The notes under the pieces are model-generated. The model saw only the letters and a program-made list of their open reading frames with translations, was not told the origin of the DNA and searched no databases. A DNA stretch of 64,000 nucleotides from the NCBI RefSeq assembly GCF_000203795.2, contig NW_006281112.1, positions 504,291 to 568,290 on the forward strand. Direction: 5' to 3'. The stretch is from Batrachochytrium dendrobatidis JAM81 (Eukaryota; Chytridiomycota; Chytridiomycetes; Rhizophydiales). This document shows positions 32,086 through 41,542 of the stretch, one piece after another. The translations under genes were made by a program, and so were the position numbers. Each line of letters begins with the position of its first letter. Positions within the stretch are counted from its first letter, which is position 1.

Positions 32086-35000
32086 ATGAATACGCAAGAA
32101 CAGCAACAGCTTCAAACTATTTCCGAGTGTTTGCGTCAAACTCTTGAACCTGCTACTCGAAAAGCAGGTATTACGTTCAACTCTTCTTATTTCTTGTACT
32201 TTTTGAATGTCATCTCGGACATTCGGATTGATCTGGTCAAGATCGAGTTTTCTTTAGTCTTTCGACCTGCCATGATCAAGATTCACTATTTCCAATTATA
32301 GAATATCATGCATATATTTACCTATTTCTGTCTACATGATTAGCTGAGCAGCAATTGATCTCTAGTGAGCAAGTTCCAGGCTTCTCCATTCTGCTGCTGA
32401 AACTCATAGATAACACTGCTGTGGATATCAGTGTGCGCTTTGCTGCTGCCCTTTATTTTAAAAACTTTACCAAGAAGGAATGGGCTCAGGTGATTGCTAT
32501 TTATTACAGGACATGGGATTTATATTTGAGCAACTATTCAAATCTAGACTCGGTGCTAATTCACACTTTTCAATTCAATCGGAAATATCAATTTTTCAGA
32601 GTGATGATGGGCAAGACAAGATTCCAGAGGCCGATCGGTCCACTATCAAAACCATCATTGTATCATTAATGATCACTGTTCCTTTTTCACTTAGAAATCC
32701 TCTTAGCGATGCTGTCACCATTATCGCAGACAGCGATTTCCCTACAAAGTGGTCGAATCTTTTGCCAGTAAGACTCTTATTTAGTCTTGTAATGTTTGCA
32801 AAGTATATTGATTGTTGCACGATTAGGATTTGGTTGCTCGTTTAAACCTGCAAGATTTGGATATCAACGTCGGTGTCCTCCAAACTGCTCATTACATTTT
32901 TAAACGTTGGCGTCATCACTTTCGCAGCGATGCTCTTTATTCTGAAATTAAATTTGCCATTAGTCAGTTTGCCGTCCCTTACTTGGAGTTTTTCAAGGTA
33001 TACTTTACTGTCGTATTCACGTAAAAATGTATCATTTTTCTGTATTCATCCTGCAGTCTCTATTTCGCTTTGGAATAGACAGTGACCAAGTACTTGGATC
33101 AAAAGAGAGTTGAACAAGTGTCAAGAATGTGGGATTGACTGCAACTGTGATGTGAATGCTGCTTTGAACATTTATTCAAACAACACAATGTTGTCCAGTA
33201 GATTTGGCATCAATCATGCTGTTTGATTTGCTGCCTATTATGTATTTTAGCCTTAGTGTTTCACTCTACGTAAATACAGCTGAAATGATGCATGCTTTTA
33301 AACTTTACTCGCGACCAAAGACATTTTGATTATTTCTATCCAATTGTGTAAATGTAGATCATTAATGCATACTTTACTTGAACCCATTATAGGCAATTGA
33401 CTCAATGATTGACGCAAGTTCTGCCGACAAACCCAGAATCACTAAATTGCTAGAGATTTTGCTGCTTTTAGAAAAGATTTTTTTCAGTCTCAATTGCCAC
33501 GATCTGCCCGAGTTTTTTGAAGACAATCAAGCTCATTTTATGAACTTGTTTGCAAAATATCTTACATATCAAAATTCTATTATTGAATCTGTAAGTGCCA
33601 GTTCTTTATTACTAGCTATTATCGACTATACTATATTGCTTGACACTATTTTTTGATTTGACACTCTACATGCATTTTATATCTAGGATCCGGATGAAGC
33701 TGGTCCAATTGAAAAAATTAAATCAATGACCTGCGAGATTATTGATTTGTATGCTCGTCTCTACGAAGATGATTTTCCACGTCTGCCTGAATTTGTACAG
33801 ATTATATGGACTCTCCTTACTAGCACATCTGGTGAACCAAAGAATAACATGGTAAAAAATTGATTATTTTAACATGCTAGTCAATCTATATGATCATAAA
33901 CAATTTTATATCTTTTATATTGCATCCTGTACTTAGTTGGTCAATCGCATGATGTCGTTTCTCACCTCAATTGTAAAACCTGCACACCATCGTCATTTTT
34001 TCGAGCAACCTGGATCTCTTGAGCGTATCTGTGGTCAGATCGTGTTGCCTAATATGGAGCTTCAAAGTAAGCTCAGTGATCCAACATATAGCGATACATT
34101 ATAGTTTATGACAAGACGTTTGTTATTTTGAAAACAATTGACGTGTTTGATTTATTAATCATTATCTAGCTGCAGAAGAGGAGTTATTTGAAGACGACGC
34201 TATTGAATATATTCGTCGTGATCTTGAAGGATCTAGTATGTTATTTAGCCTTATCTACTATATTTCAAGGTATATTACAATGATAAAATATCTAATACTC
34301 TGTATTATCAGCATCGGATTCACGGCGTACTGCTGCTGCAGAGCTTGTTCGCGGACTTTTGGAGCACTTTTCTGGCCAAGTCACATTGATATTTTCCAAC
34401 TACATCACCAAGTATCTTGAGGTATGATGATTATACATTTTAAAGTAGAGATTTGATGTTTTTGCTAATGTTATGATCAAATAGATGTATGAAGCCGATC
34501 GTGTTAAAAACTGGAAAGCAAAGGATACTGCACTATTTTTGATTACCGCACTGTCTGCCAAGTCGGTAACTGCTCAAGTTGGTGTTACTCAAATCAATGA
34601 GCACATTCCCATTATTCCTGTTTTTTCTGCAAATGTACTTCCGGATATACAGGCTCCAGTTGATGGGGCTTTGAACCCCATCATTAAAGTGGATGCCATC
34701 AAATATTTGACCATTTTTCGAAGCCAGGTCGGTTCTAATTGATATTATTTTGGACATTTTAAAACTCAATGTTTTTTTAATCAGGCGTCAATTTTATATC
34801 TTGTAATGTCTAGCTGACCAAGGAGCAGCTTATGAATGTGATTCCCCATGTTGTGAATCATCTGTCGTCTACCAATTATGTTGTACACACTTGGGCTGCT
34901 CATGCTATTGAGCGTATCTTGGCTTTAAAATCTGGAAATTCCCTCATGTAAGAATGCTTATTTAACAATTTTTGCCAAAATTGAATTCACAATGATTAGA

Positions 35001-37000
35001 TTGATATTAAACAATGTGTTTATTCTACCTAGGTTTACCCCAACAGATACTGTCTTGTTTGCTAGTTCTGTGATAAGGCATCTGTTTGACCGTATCGAAT
35101 CTGGTCGCACTCCAGAGAAACTTGCCGAGAATGATTATCTGATGAAGTGTATGTATAATAGTTGGAGTTATGTTTTGTGTTTCTGTCTAGAGTTTCTAGA
35201 TATGCTATTTCTAGGTTGATTTACGTGCAGTTTTGCTTGAATTTTAAAACTAGGCATCATGCGAGTTATTGCCACTGCTCGAGACCAACTTCCTGACATT
35301 CAAATGGTGCTGTCGAGGTTGACTGCCATCATCAAGGAAATCAGCAAGAATCCTAGCAACCCTAAATTCAATCATTTTGTGTTCGAGTCAGTTGCTCTCA
35401 TGATTAGGTATATGGCTAGATGTGTTTAAATATAATAGACGTTTTTGTACTAATGTGCCTTTTATATGTAGATTTGTTTCTGTCACTAATCCAGCCATTG
35501 TGGCCGATTTTGAGTTGTTCCTTGTTCAACCATTCCTTGAAATTCTTCAAATGGATGTTCCAGGTACGTATTTCAATCAGCTGCGTTGTTTTTAAACTTG
35601 CTAACCTCTTCAAACGCTGTTTAGAATTCACACCCTATGTGTTCCAGATTTTTGCCCAAATGCTCACTCTCCGGCCCGATCCTGGACTTTCACCTGCCTA
35701 CCAACAGTTGATGACGCCGCTTCTAACACCTACTTTATGGCAAACTCTTGGTATGTTCTCAATTGTGATTGATGAAAAAATAATCAGTTTTGATAGTTGA
35801 GCATGCCAACACTAATGTATCTGGTGTTGTAATAAAGGAAATATCCCTGCATTGGTAGTTTTGCTTCAGGCATATATCCGCAAAGGACATGTAGAAATAG
35901 CTCAGCAATCGCAGCTGAGTCCATTCCTGGGTGTTTGTCAGATGCTGTTGGGATCTCGTCATACTGACCAGCACGGATTTGATCTGCTCATGACCATTTT
36001 TGAAACATTTCCATTGTATGTTTGACTTGGTTGTGTTTTTCAATGCTTGATAACAGCCTTTTTATCCTACACATTGCACTAAACCAACTTTGCTGTTACT
36101 AATTCAAAAAAACTTAGATCGGTGCTTACTTCTTACACGAAAAACATCTTTGTGGTGCTTCTGACCCGCTTGTCCCAAGGAAAAGTTTCGCGATTTTCGA
36201 CGGATTTTGTCAAGTTTATCTGCTTTTTGCTAGTTATTGATAAACATGATATAAACGTGGATACCATTGTTGAGATTTTGGATTCAGTTCAGCCTACGTA
36301 GGTCGATATATTGTCTGAATGCATGTAGTGTTTGAATATTGTAGAATTGATTTATAGTTTAATGCACCTATTTATAGACCTTTGTTTGGCGGACTCTTGC
36401 AAAGCGTGTTGATTCCTAACCTCAAGAATCTTTTTGTTCTCAACGATCGTAAAAAATGTTGTGTTGCAATGACTCGCCTGCTTTTTGAAGGAAATTCACT
36501 CTTGAGTGATGCATACATTAACCTCTGGTAATGCTGTATTTTCTGATACTGTTTGATGGCTTTTTAAACTTATGAGTTATTCATTCGCTGTATGTACTAT
36601 TTCATAATGTAGGCCAACTCTTTTTGCTGTTGTTTTGGATCTTGCCGAGGCTGCTCACTCTCTGAAATCCACGGATGGTACTGACAAATTGACTGTTAGT
36701 GCACCGGCTGAAGATGACCCAGACATACTGTCCTCGATGGACTTTGCTGAGGATACTGGCTACCAAGTTAGCTTTGTTCGTTTATCCACTATGGGTAAGC
36801 TTGGAAAAACCAATATGGTTGATGGTGTGGCCGATCCCGCTTCATATCTTGTCCAACAGGTCTCAAAATGCAATGGTGATACTGCTGGAATGACAGCTCA
36901 AGAAATATCCAGACGCGAAAAAATCCGTATGATATTATCCAGTGCACCATTTCAACAAAGCATTATACCTAGACTGCAGAAACTTGGCACTACTGTTTGA
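32086..37000 (+). CDS. CSE1: Exportin-2 / CSE1, importin-alpha re-exporter
   Basis: A HEAT-repeat karyopherin that returns importin-alpha to the cytoplasm with Ran-GTP. It has about 19 exons; the first are 32086-32167, 32344-32489, 32600-32767, 32827-32997 and 33393-33590, all GT-AG and in frame. Recognisable family segments: an importin-beta N-terminal start (TISECLRQTLEPATRKA joining AEQQLIS), RFAAALYFKNFTKKEW, TIIADSDFPTKWSNLLP, NLQDLDINVGVLQTAHYIFK and YEADRVKNWKAKDTALFL. It ends at TAA/TGA-flanked LQKLGTTV. The first ATG in frame is ambiguous (32038 gives MFDYSLQQQ; 32086 gives MNTQEQQQ); I prefer 32086 because family members begin close to the first HEAT helix. The fourth intron (32998-33392) is four times longer than its neighbours because it holds a transposon relic. 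Confidence 0.93.
33009..33283 (+). mobile_element. Inverted-repeat element inside a CSE1 intron with a TnpB/Fanzor-like relic
   Basis: The left end GTCGTATTCACGTAAAAATG (33010-33029) and the reverse complement of the right end (AGCTGTATTTACGTAGAGTG, ending near 33282) share the core GTATTyACGTA. Inside, 33086-33226 is a 46-codon open frame containing NKCQECGIDCNCDVNAALNI, ending GINHAV. Cys-x2-Cys-Gly followed by DVNAALNI is the signature of the target-binding zinc ribbon and third RuvC motif of TnpB/Fanzor proteins (normally RDxNAAxNI; Arg is Cys here). The frame is cut by a stop at 33083-33085, so only the tail of a nuclease gene remains. The whole element lies within the spliced intron 32998-33392. 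Confidence 0.55.
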
Positions 37001-37730
37001 GTATTGATCCTATTTTTTGTTTGAATTAAACTCGAATTGTCTTTTTACAAGTTGATCAAATGATTGTCGAGTATAGAATGAATGATTCTTGTTTCAATAG
37101 CCTTGTATTATGGCCATGTTCACGTAAAATAAACCGCCATCTTGCAGTGACTGTCATAAAGTTCAAGACACAATATTGTCTTGTAAATTCAGACATCCTT
37201 GTTTAATGTCACATAATGTGGCTGTAACAAGAGCCACCAGCTAGGAATCGATTCCTAGCTGGTGACAACAGGGTGAAACATAATTTCTGTGAATACTATT
37301 TTAAATCTCCCACTTGATCACTTTTAATCACACATGTGCTGATTGTAATCATCACGATAAAGGTTGATGGCCCTGCATTGATAATCACGCGCCGAAGGCC
37401 CTTACTGTTGATGTTGTGTCGACCATCTTTCAAGAAAATACACAAGTCTAGACCTACCCTTCCAAAACTTTTTCATTGCCTTCAAAAGGGCACTAGATTT
37501 GGGGTGATGAGGGTCGCAATCACCCAATCAATCAAAACCTGATCACAAAAATGTGGTTGAATGAATCTTAGTGACATCTCGACTACACAAACAGTGTTGA
37601 CAACTTTTTATTTCATTTCTCTATTCTCGTATCCTTTATCACGAGCTGTGATCCAAACCAAGAGCACTACAGATAGAACAGGATCAAGTAGCGATCGTTG
37701 AAATATCAAGTCGTAAGTTTCGTACTATTT
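37001..37730. other. Spacer with dispersed end motif and palindrome
   Basis: CATGTTCACGTAAAATAAACC at 37119-37139 is another copy of the dispersed end motif. A possible partner is GTGAATACTATTTTAAAT near 37289, reading outward, which would bound a roughly 180-base element around the palindrome. No gene. Confidence 0.45.
37236..37263. repeat. Perfect 28-bp palindrome
   Basis: ACCAGCTAGGAATC joined directly to GATTCCTAGCTGGT: no loop and no mismatch. The flanks (AACAAGAGCC left, GACAACAGGG right) continue with partial complementarity. Confidence 0.9.
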
Positions 37731-37838
37731 CTAAGAGTCGGGGATCAGGCCATCAAGTCCCATCGGCTTGATAGAACTTTTTGGTACTTGAGCGGCAACA
37801 AAGGCTATCAAAGCAGATAAAATCAAAACAAATTTCAT
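37731..37838 (-). CDS. Very small secreted peptide (35 residues)
   Basis: ATG at 37838, stop at 37731-37733. Residues 1-16 are a textbook signal peptide (MKFVLILSALIAFVAA), leaving a mature peptide of about 19 residues with Gln or Val first, one Met, no Cys, and an acidic C-terminal Asp-Ser. The next gene on the other strand (38369) is also secreted, and the intervening 530 bp carry repeated AAGGG motifs in both orientations, suggesting a shared divergent promoter. No homologue is recognised. Alternatively it is the first exon of a longer gene, but no donor site is needed to end the frame. Confidence 0.5.
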   Translation of the reverse strand: MKFVLILSALIAFVAAQVPKSSIKPMGLDGLIPDS

Positions 37839-37881
37839 GTCGAGTTAAGGATTGGCTATAAAAAAGCTTTCAAATCGTCAA

Positions 37882-38290
37882 CCTTTAAAAGGGATTGTCA
37901 TATGTCGTGAAAGTTCATGCATATATTTATGTGAAATGGAAACTCGAAAAGGGCTACAGGGGCTGACGTCAACTATCTCCCTTGATAGTCTAAAGCTGTG
38001 GACTAAAAGGGATGTCTGCACAAAGTGATTTTGGATATTCAAGCAGAGTACAGATGGTTCATGCACACCAACAGACATGGTTAAGCCAATAATCATTTGT
38101 ATTATTGATTTGGATATCAAAGAGTTGATTATTCAACTACATATTTTAGACTTTCAAATTGCAGGTTCAAAATCCATAATTTTGTAGATGCAAGATAATA
38201 AGCATCAATGATATCATAGCCTGTATGTGGCTTTGTTGCTGGCTGTAATCAAAGCAAGCCCTTATCATTTAAGGGATAATAACCCTTTAC
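37882..38290. promoter_or_regulatory. Clustered AAGGGAT motifs between divergent secreted-protein genes
   Basis: CCTTTAAAAGGG palindrome (37882-37893), AAAAGGGCTA (about 37948), TCCCTTGAT (about 37978), AAAAGGGAT (38004-38012), and CCCTTATCATTTAAGGGATAATAACCCTT (38259-38287). Related motifs lie upstream of the B and B' secreted genes (GGATATCCCTT and AAAGGGATATCCCTT). They are absent from the housekeeping promoters I read. Confidence 0.5.
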
Positions 38291-38368
38291 TTTAGCAGTC
38301 AACCTTGAAACGCTCGACTATTTATATTATCCTATTAGTCCAGCTGTCAGATCCGCCAAACTCATATC

Positions 38369-38968
38369 ATGAAATTATTCCTATTTTCCACCATTGCGTG
38401 CGTTGTGTCGATTGTGCATGCAGGTATCTTGCCAAACATAGATTCCCCGACACACAAAGTATCAGACTATGTCTACCCAATCCCGAAAAAGACAACCACT
38501 GGTACAGACATTTCTCTAGTTCAAGCCAAGAGTAGAGAGAATGTCGTCAAGAGTAGAATCAAGCGAGTATGCAATGTGATGATACTCCTGAAACCAGAAA
38601 TTTTAACCGATTTGCTCAGCCAACTAATACAAATATCTGGACTCGTCAATTCAAAAGAATCACTGATTAACAAACTTGAAGTCATTGGTGAGCAATGGGA
38701 GGAGTCCACGACTGGAAAACGATCACCTAACTCACATAAAAGGCATATGCTGTATATGAAAGGTGTTCGTAATCAAATGGAAATCGATTTGTTTAACGTA
38801 AGACTGTCATTGAACACTGCAAGCTCTAAACTAAAAACATCCATGCTTGAGTATCTCGGTCCCAAGGGCAGTCGAAGCTATGACCATGTTATGCAAAATC
38901 GAGTTGAAGTTCTCGAGTGCATCAACAAGGCTTTCAAAGCCAAACCATTTATAAAATTAAGCCAATAA
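38369..38968 (+). CDS. Small secreted protein
   Basis: 199 residues, single exon. Signal peptide 1-18 (MKLFLFSTIACVVSIVHA, cleavage before GILP). The mature part is basic and helical, with two dibasic sites (SRIKRVC, GKRSPNSHKR), two cysteines (VCNVM, LECIN) and a helix-rich C-terminal half (GVRNQMEIDLFNVRLSLNTA). No catalytic motif. A TATA-like TATTTATATTATCC sits about 45 bases upstream at 38320-38333. It is divergent from the 35-residue secreted peptide. The architecture (leader, linker, helical domain) matches the 13332 gene although sequences differ. Confidence 0.83.
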   Translation: MKLFLFSTIACVVSIVHAGILPNIDSPTHKVSDYVYPIPKKTTTGTDISLVQAKSRENVVKSRIKRVCNVMILLKPEILTDLLSQLIQISGLVNSKESLINKLEVIGEQWEESTTGKRSPNSHKRHMLYMKGVRNQMEIDLFNVRLSLNTASSKLKTSMLEYLGPKGSRSYDHVMQNRVEVLECINKAFKAKPFIKLSQ

Positions 38969-39121
38969 ACAATTTACATTTATGTAAGCCTCAACATTGC
39001 ATGAACATTGAGTATTTTATTGACCGCGTTTTATTCCTGTTAAACTGCAACACAGCAGCATTGTTCATAATATATTCTAGCTGTACGCATCACCATACGG
39101 CAACTATAACTTGTGGGGTTG

Positions 39122-41120
39122 ATGGGAAATGAAATACCAGATGCATCTCTTGCATCACAAAGCGTTCAAGTCGCTGTGCGTATTAGAAACCCACCGTCAT
39201 CACGCAGCAACGTGCTTGATGGACCACGTCCAGCTACTAGCACTCCAATAGCACTTTCTATAAAGTCCAACAGCTTTCCACCCAAACCACCGTTTTTATC
39301 ACAACACATAGCATCCGGCTCATCCACACCTACACCCTCTAGCTATACACAAGCCACTGTACATGATACTCAAAATGGCTCAGCGATAGTTGTAGAAGCA
39401 TCCAATCGCGACCCTGCAACAGATACCTATGCAACAGTTTGCATCAATGACCCCGATGAACGCAAATCTCCAAAAGAGTTTCATTTTGACAAGGTGTTTT
39501 CCGCAACTGCATCACAATCACAAATCTACGAACGCATGATTCGTCCAATCATTGACCAATGTCTTGATGGATACAACGGATGCATTTTTGTATATGGACA
39601 AACGGCTAGTGGAAAAACGTATACAATGCAAGGACCATCAGCTAGCACTGGATTTGAAGAAAGCGTGTCTACTTCGGATAATCGTGGTATTATTTTACGA
39701 GTCGCTGACCAGATTATAGAATGCATTCGAAAATCAAAAGGTATTGATGGCGACGATAACGCAGGAATGGGTGGAGGGAAATCTACCAAAGCCTCGACTA
39801 CATACTCGGTAACTGCAAGCTATTTGGAAATATATCAAGAACAGCTTAAAGATTTACTATGTCCTGCAGATCAGCAAGGTATAGCATAAAACATTGTTTT
39901 CTTGATATCAGTAAACTATAAAAATCTGGACTCATGAATCTGTATTTCTATACCCTGAAAAATTAGGAGAGCTGCGAATAAGGATAGACTCAAAATCAGC
40001 AACTGGCAAGGAGCTTTATGTAGAGGGACTCACTGAACGACAGCTTTCAACACCATTGGACTATCTAAAAATGATTGAGCTCGGTATCAAACATCGTACT
40101 GTAGCCGAGACTAACATGAACAAAGTATCGTCGCGATCCCATTCAGTACTCACATTGATCATTGAACAGTATCAAGCTATTCCCCATTCCATTGCAGTAC
40201 CATCAGACAACTATGACAATGCGGATGATGGTAGTGCAGATAATGTAAACCAAATCGGTGTTAAAAAGCGCAGCAAAATCCACCTTATAGATTTGGCAGG
40301 CTCAGAGCGAGTCGATTCTACTGGTGCTACAGGAACCCGACTTAAAGAAGGAGCATCAATCAATCAATCGCTCTCATCTTTAGGAAATGTGATCAATGCA
40401 CTCTCCACTCACGCCAAGCATGTCCCTTATAGAGATTCCAAACTAACGTATTTGCTCAGCGATTCGCTGGGTGGAAATTCACTAACAGCCATGATTGCAT
40501 GTATATCCCCTTGTGCTGCGTCTTATGATGAAACAGTTGGTACGTTACGTTTTGCTGAGCGAGCCAAAAAAGTCACGAATCAAGTTAGAGTAAATGTCGA
40601 TCCGATTGTATTGAGGATGTTGGCTCTCGAGGCAGAGATTGCCAGATTGCGAGGAATACTGGACAAGTGCACATGTGGAATTTGGCGACCTGATGGAGCG
40701 GCTCATTCTCGCATGCATTCAGTCATCAACAGCATGCATAGTGTTGCTTCCGTATCACATCGGTGGAGTGTTCGATGGAAAATGTGGTATCGCAGGATGT
40801 TTGGTGAGTGCTGTGGATGCAGAACAAAAAAAACCAATACGAACTTGCCAAGTGTCAAGACAGTCTTACCAATCGACGACCTTGCTGCATCGAAACCCAC
40901 TCAAATTCAAGTATCAAAAAAAGACATTGCAGTTCAAACTTCACTAGAGATACAAGCAGATTCATCCAATATTGACACTACACATTCCCACTCAGATTCA
41001 CAGTCCAAGTCTGTGTCATCATCCTCGACCGCATCTGCTAAATACAAACGATCTGGAAAAATCACACCGCTGCCAAATTCAAAATCATCCAAAGTTTCTT
41101 TAAAAAATCTCCGAGAGTAA
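39122..41120 (+). CDS. N-terminal-motor kinesin
   Basis: Two exons, 39122-39878 and 39967-41120, 636 residues. ATP-driven microtubule motor. Motor motifs in order: VAVRIRNPP near 17, P-loop GQTASGKT near 159, SSRSH (switch I), DLAGSERV (switch II), LSSLGNVINAL and HVPYRDSKLTYLL. A short helix (LALEAEIARLRGIL) follows the motor, then a Cys-rich patch (CTCG, CCGCRTKK) and a Ser-rich tail. The motor is interrupted by a Ser/Thr/Pro-rich insert near residues 40-75 and an acidic insert near the switch region. The subfamily is not clear to me; the tail is too short for kinesin-1 or -3 with cargo domains. Confidence 0.9.
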
Positions 41121-41163
41121 TAAATATTTGAAGCATTTGTTTAGCATGCATGTATAGATTTTA

Positions 41164-41412
41164 CAGCGTATTCACGTAAAATAAACCATTAAATGTCAAG
41201 ATACATAATAAATGGCTCATCTTTACATTCTTATTCCAGTACATTACACATCCTTTGACATCTTCTCAACTCTTTGTTTTCAAAATATAATTTTTATAGA
41301 AAAAAACAATCCATTTCCAATCACCGCGAATATGCAACGATTGCATATTTTGGCGCAAAACAGGTTTATTACAAGATAAACACAAGTAGTTCATTCTACA
41401 TGAATACAGCTG
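41164..41412. mobile_element. Inverted-repeat element of the dispersed family
   Basis: Left end ACAGCGTATTCACGTAAAAT (41163-41182); the reverse complement of the right end is CAGCTGTATTCATGTAGAAT. The inside is AT-rich, with no clear coding relic. It sits between the kinesin stop and the DBP10 start, about 130 bp before the latter. Confidence 0.5.
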
Positions 41413-41542
41413 AAGCTTGAAATTGGACAACTTATAGGTAAAATTCATTTGGACAGCTTATAACCACGTGACTAGATTTTGAATTTCTTGTTGAAAATCA
41501 AAAATCAAATTTTTTCAACATTTCAAATTCCAAAAACAAATA

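Noticed and set aside
37336..37542. 68-codon frame between CSE1 and the secreted peptide, considered as an RNA gene or peptide
   Set aside because: No tRNA or snRNA fold or box was recognised, and the peptide lacks any supporting feature.
41266..41448. Minus-strand frame with a CLSCNK motif inside the element at 41164, considered as another zinc-ribbon relic
   Set aside because: Only one CxxC, no NAAxNI, and no alignment to the relics at 33086 or 12783.
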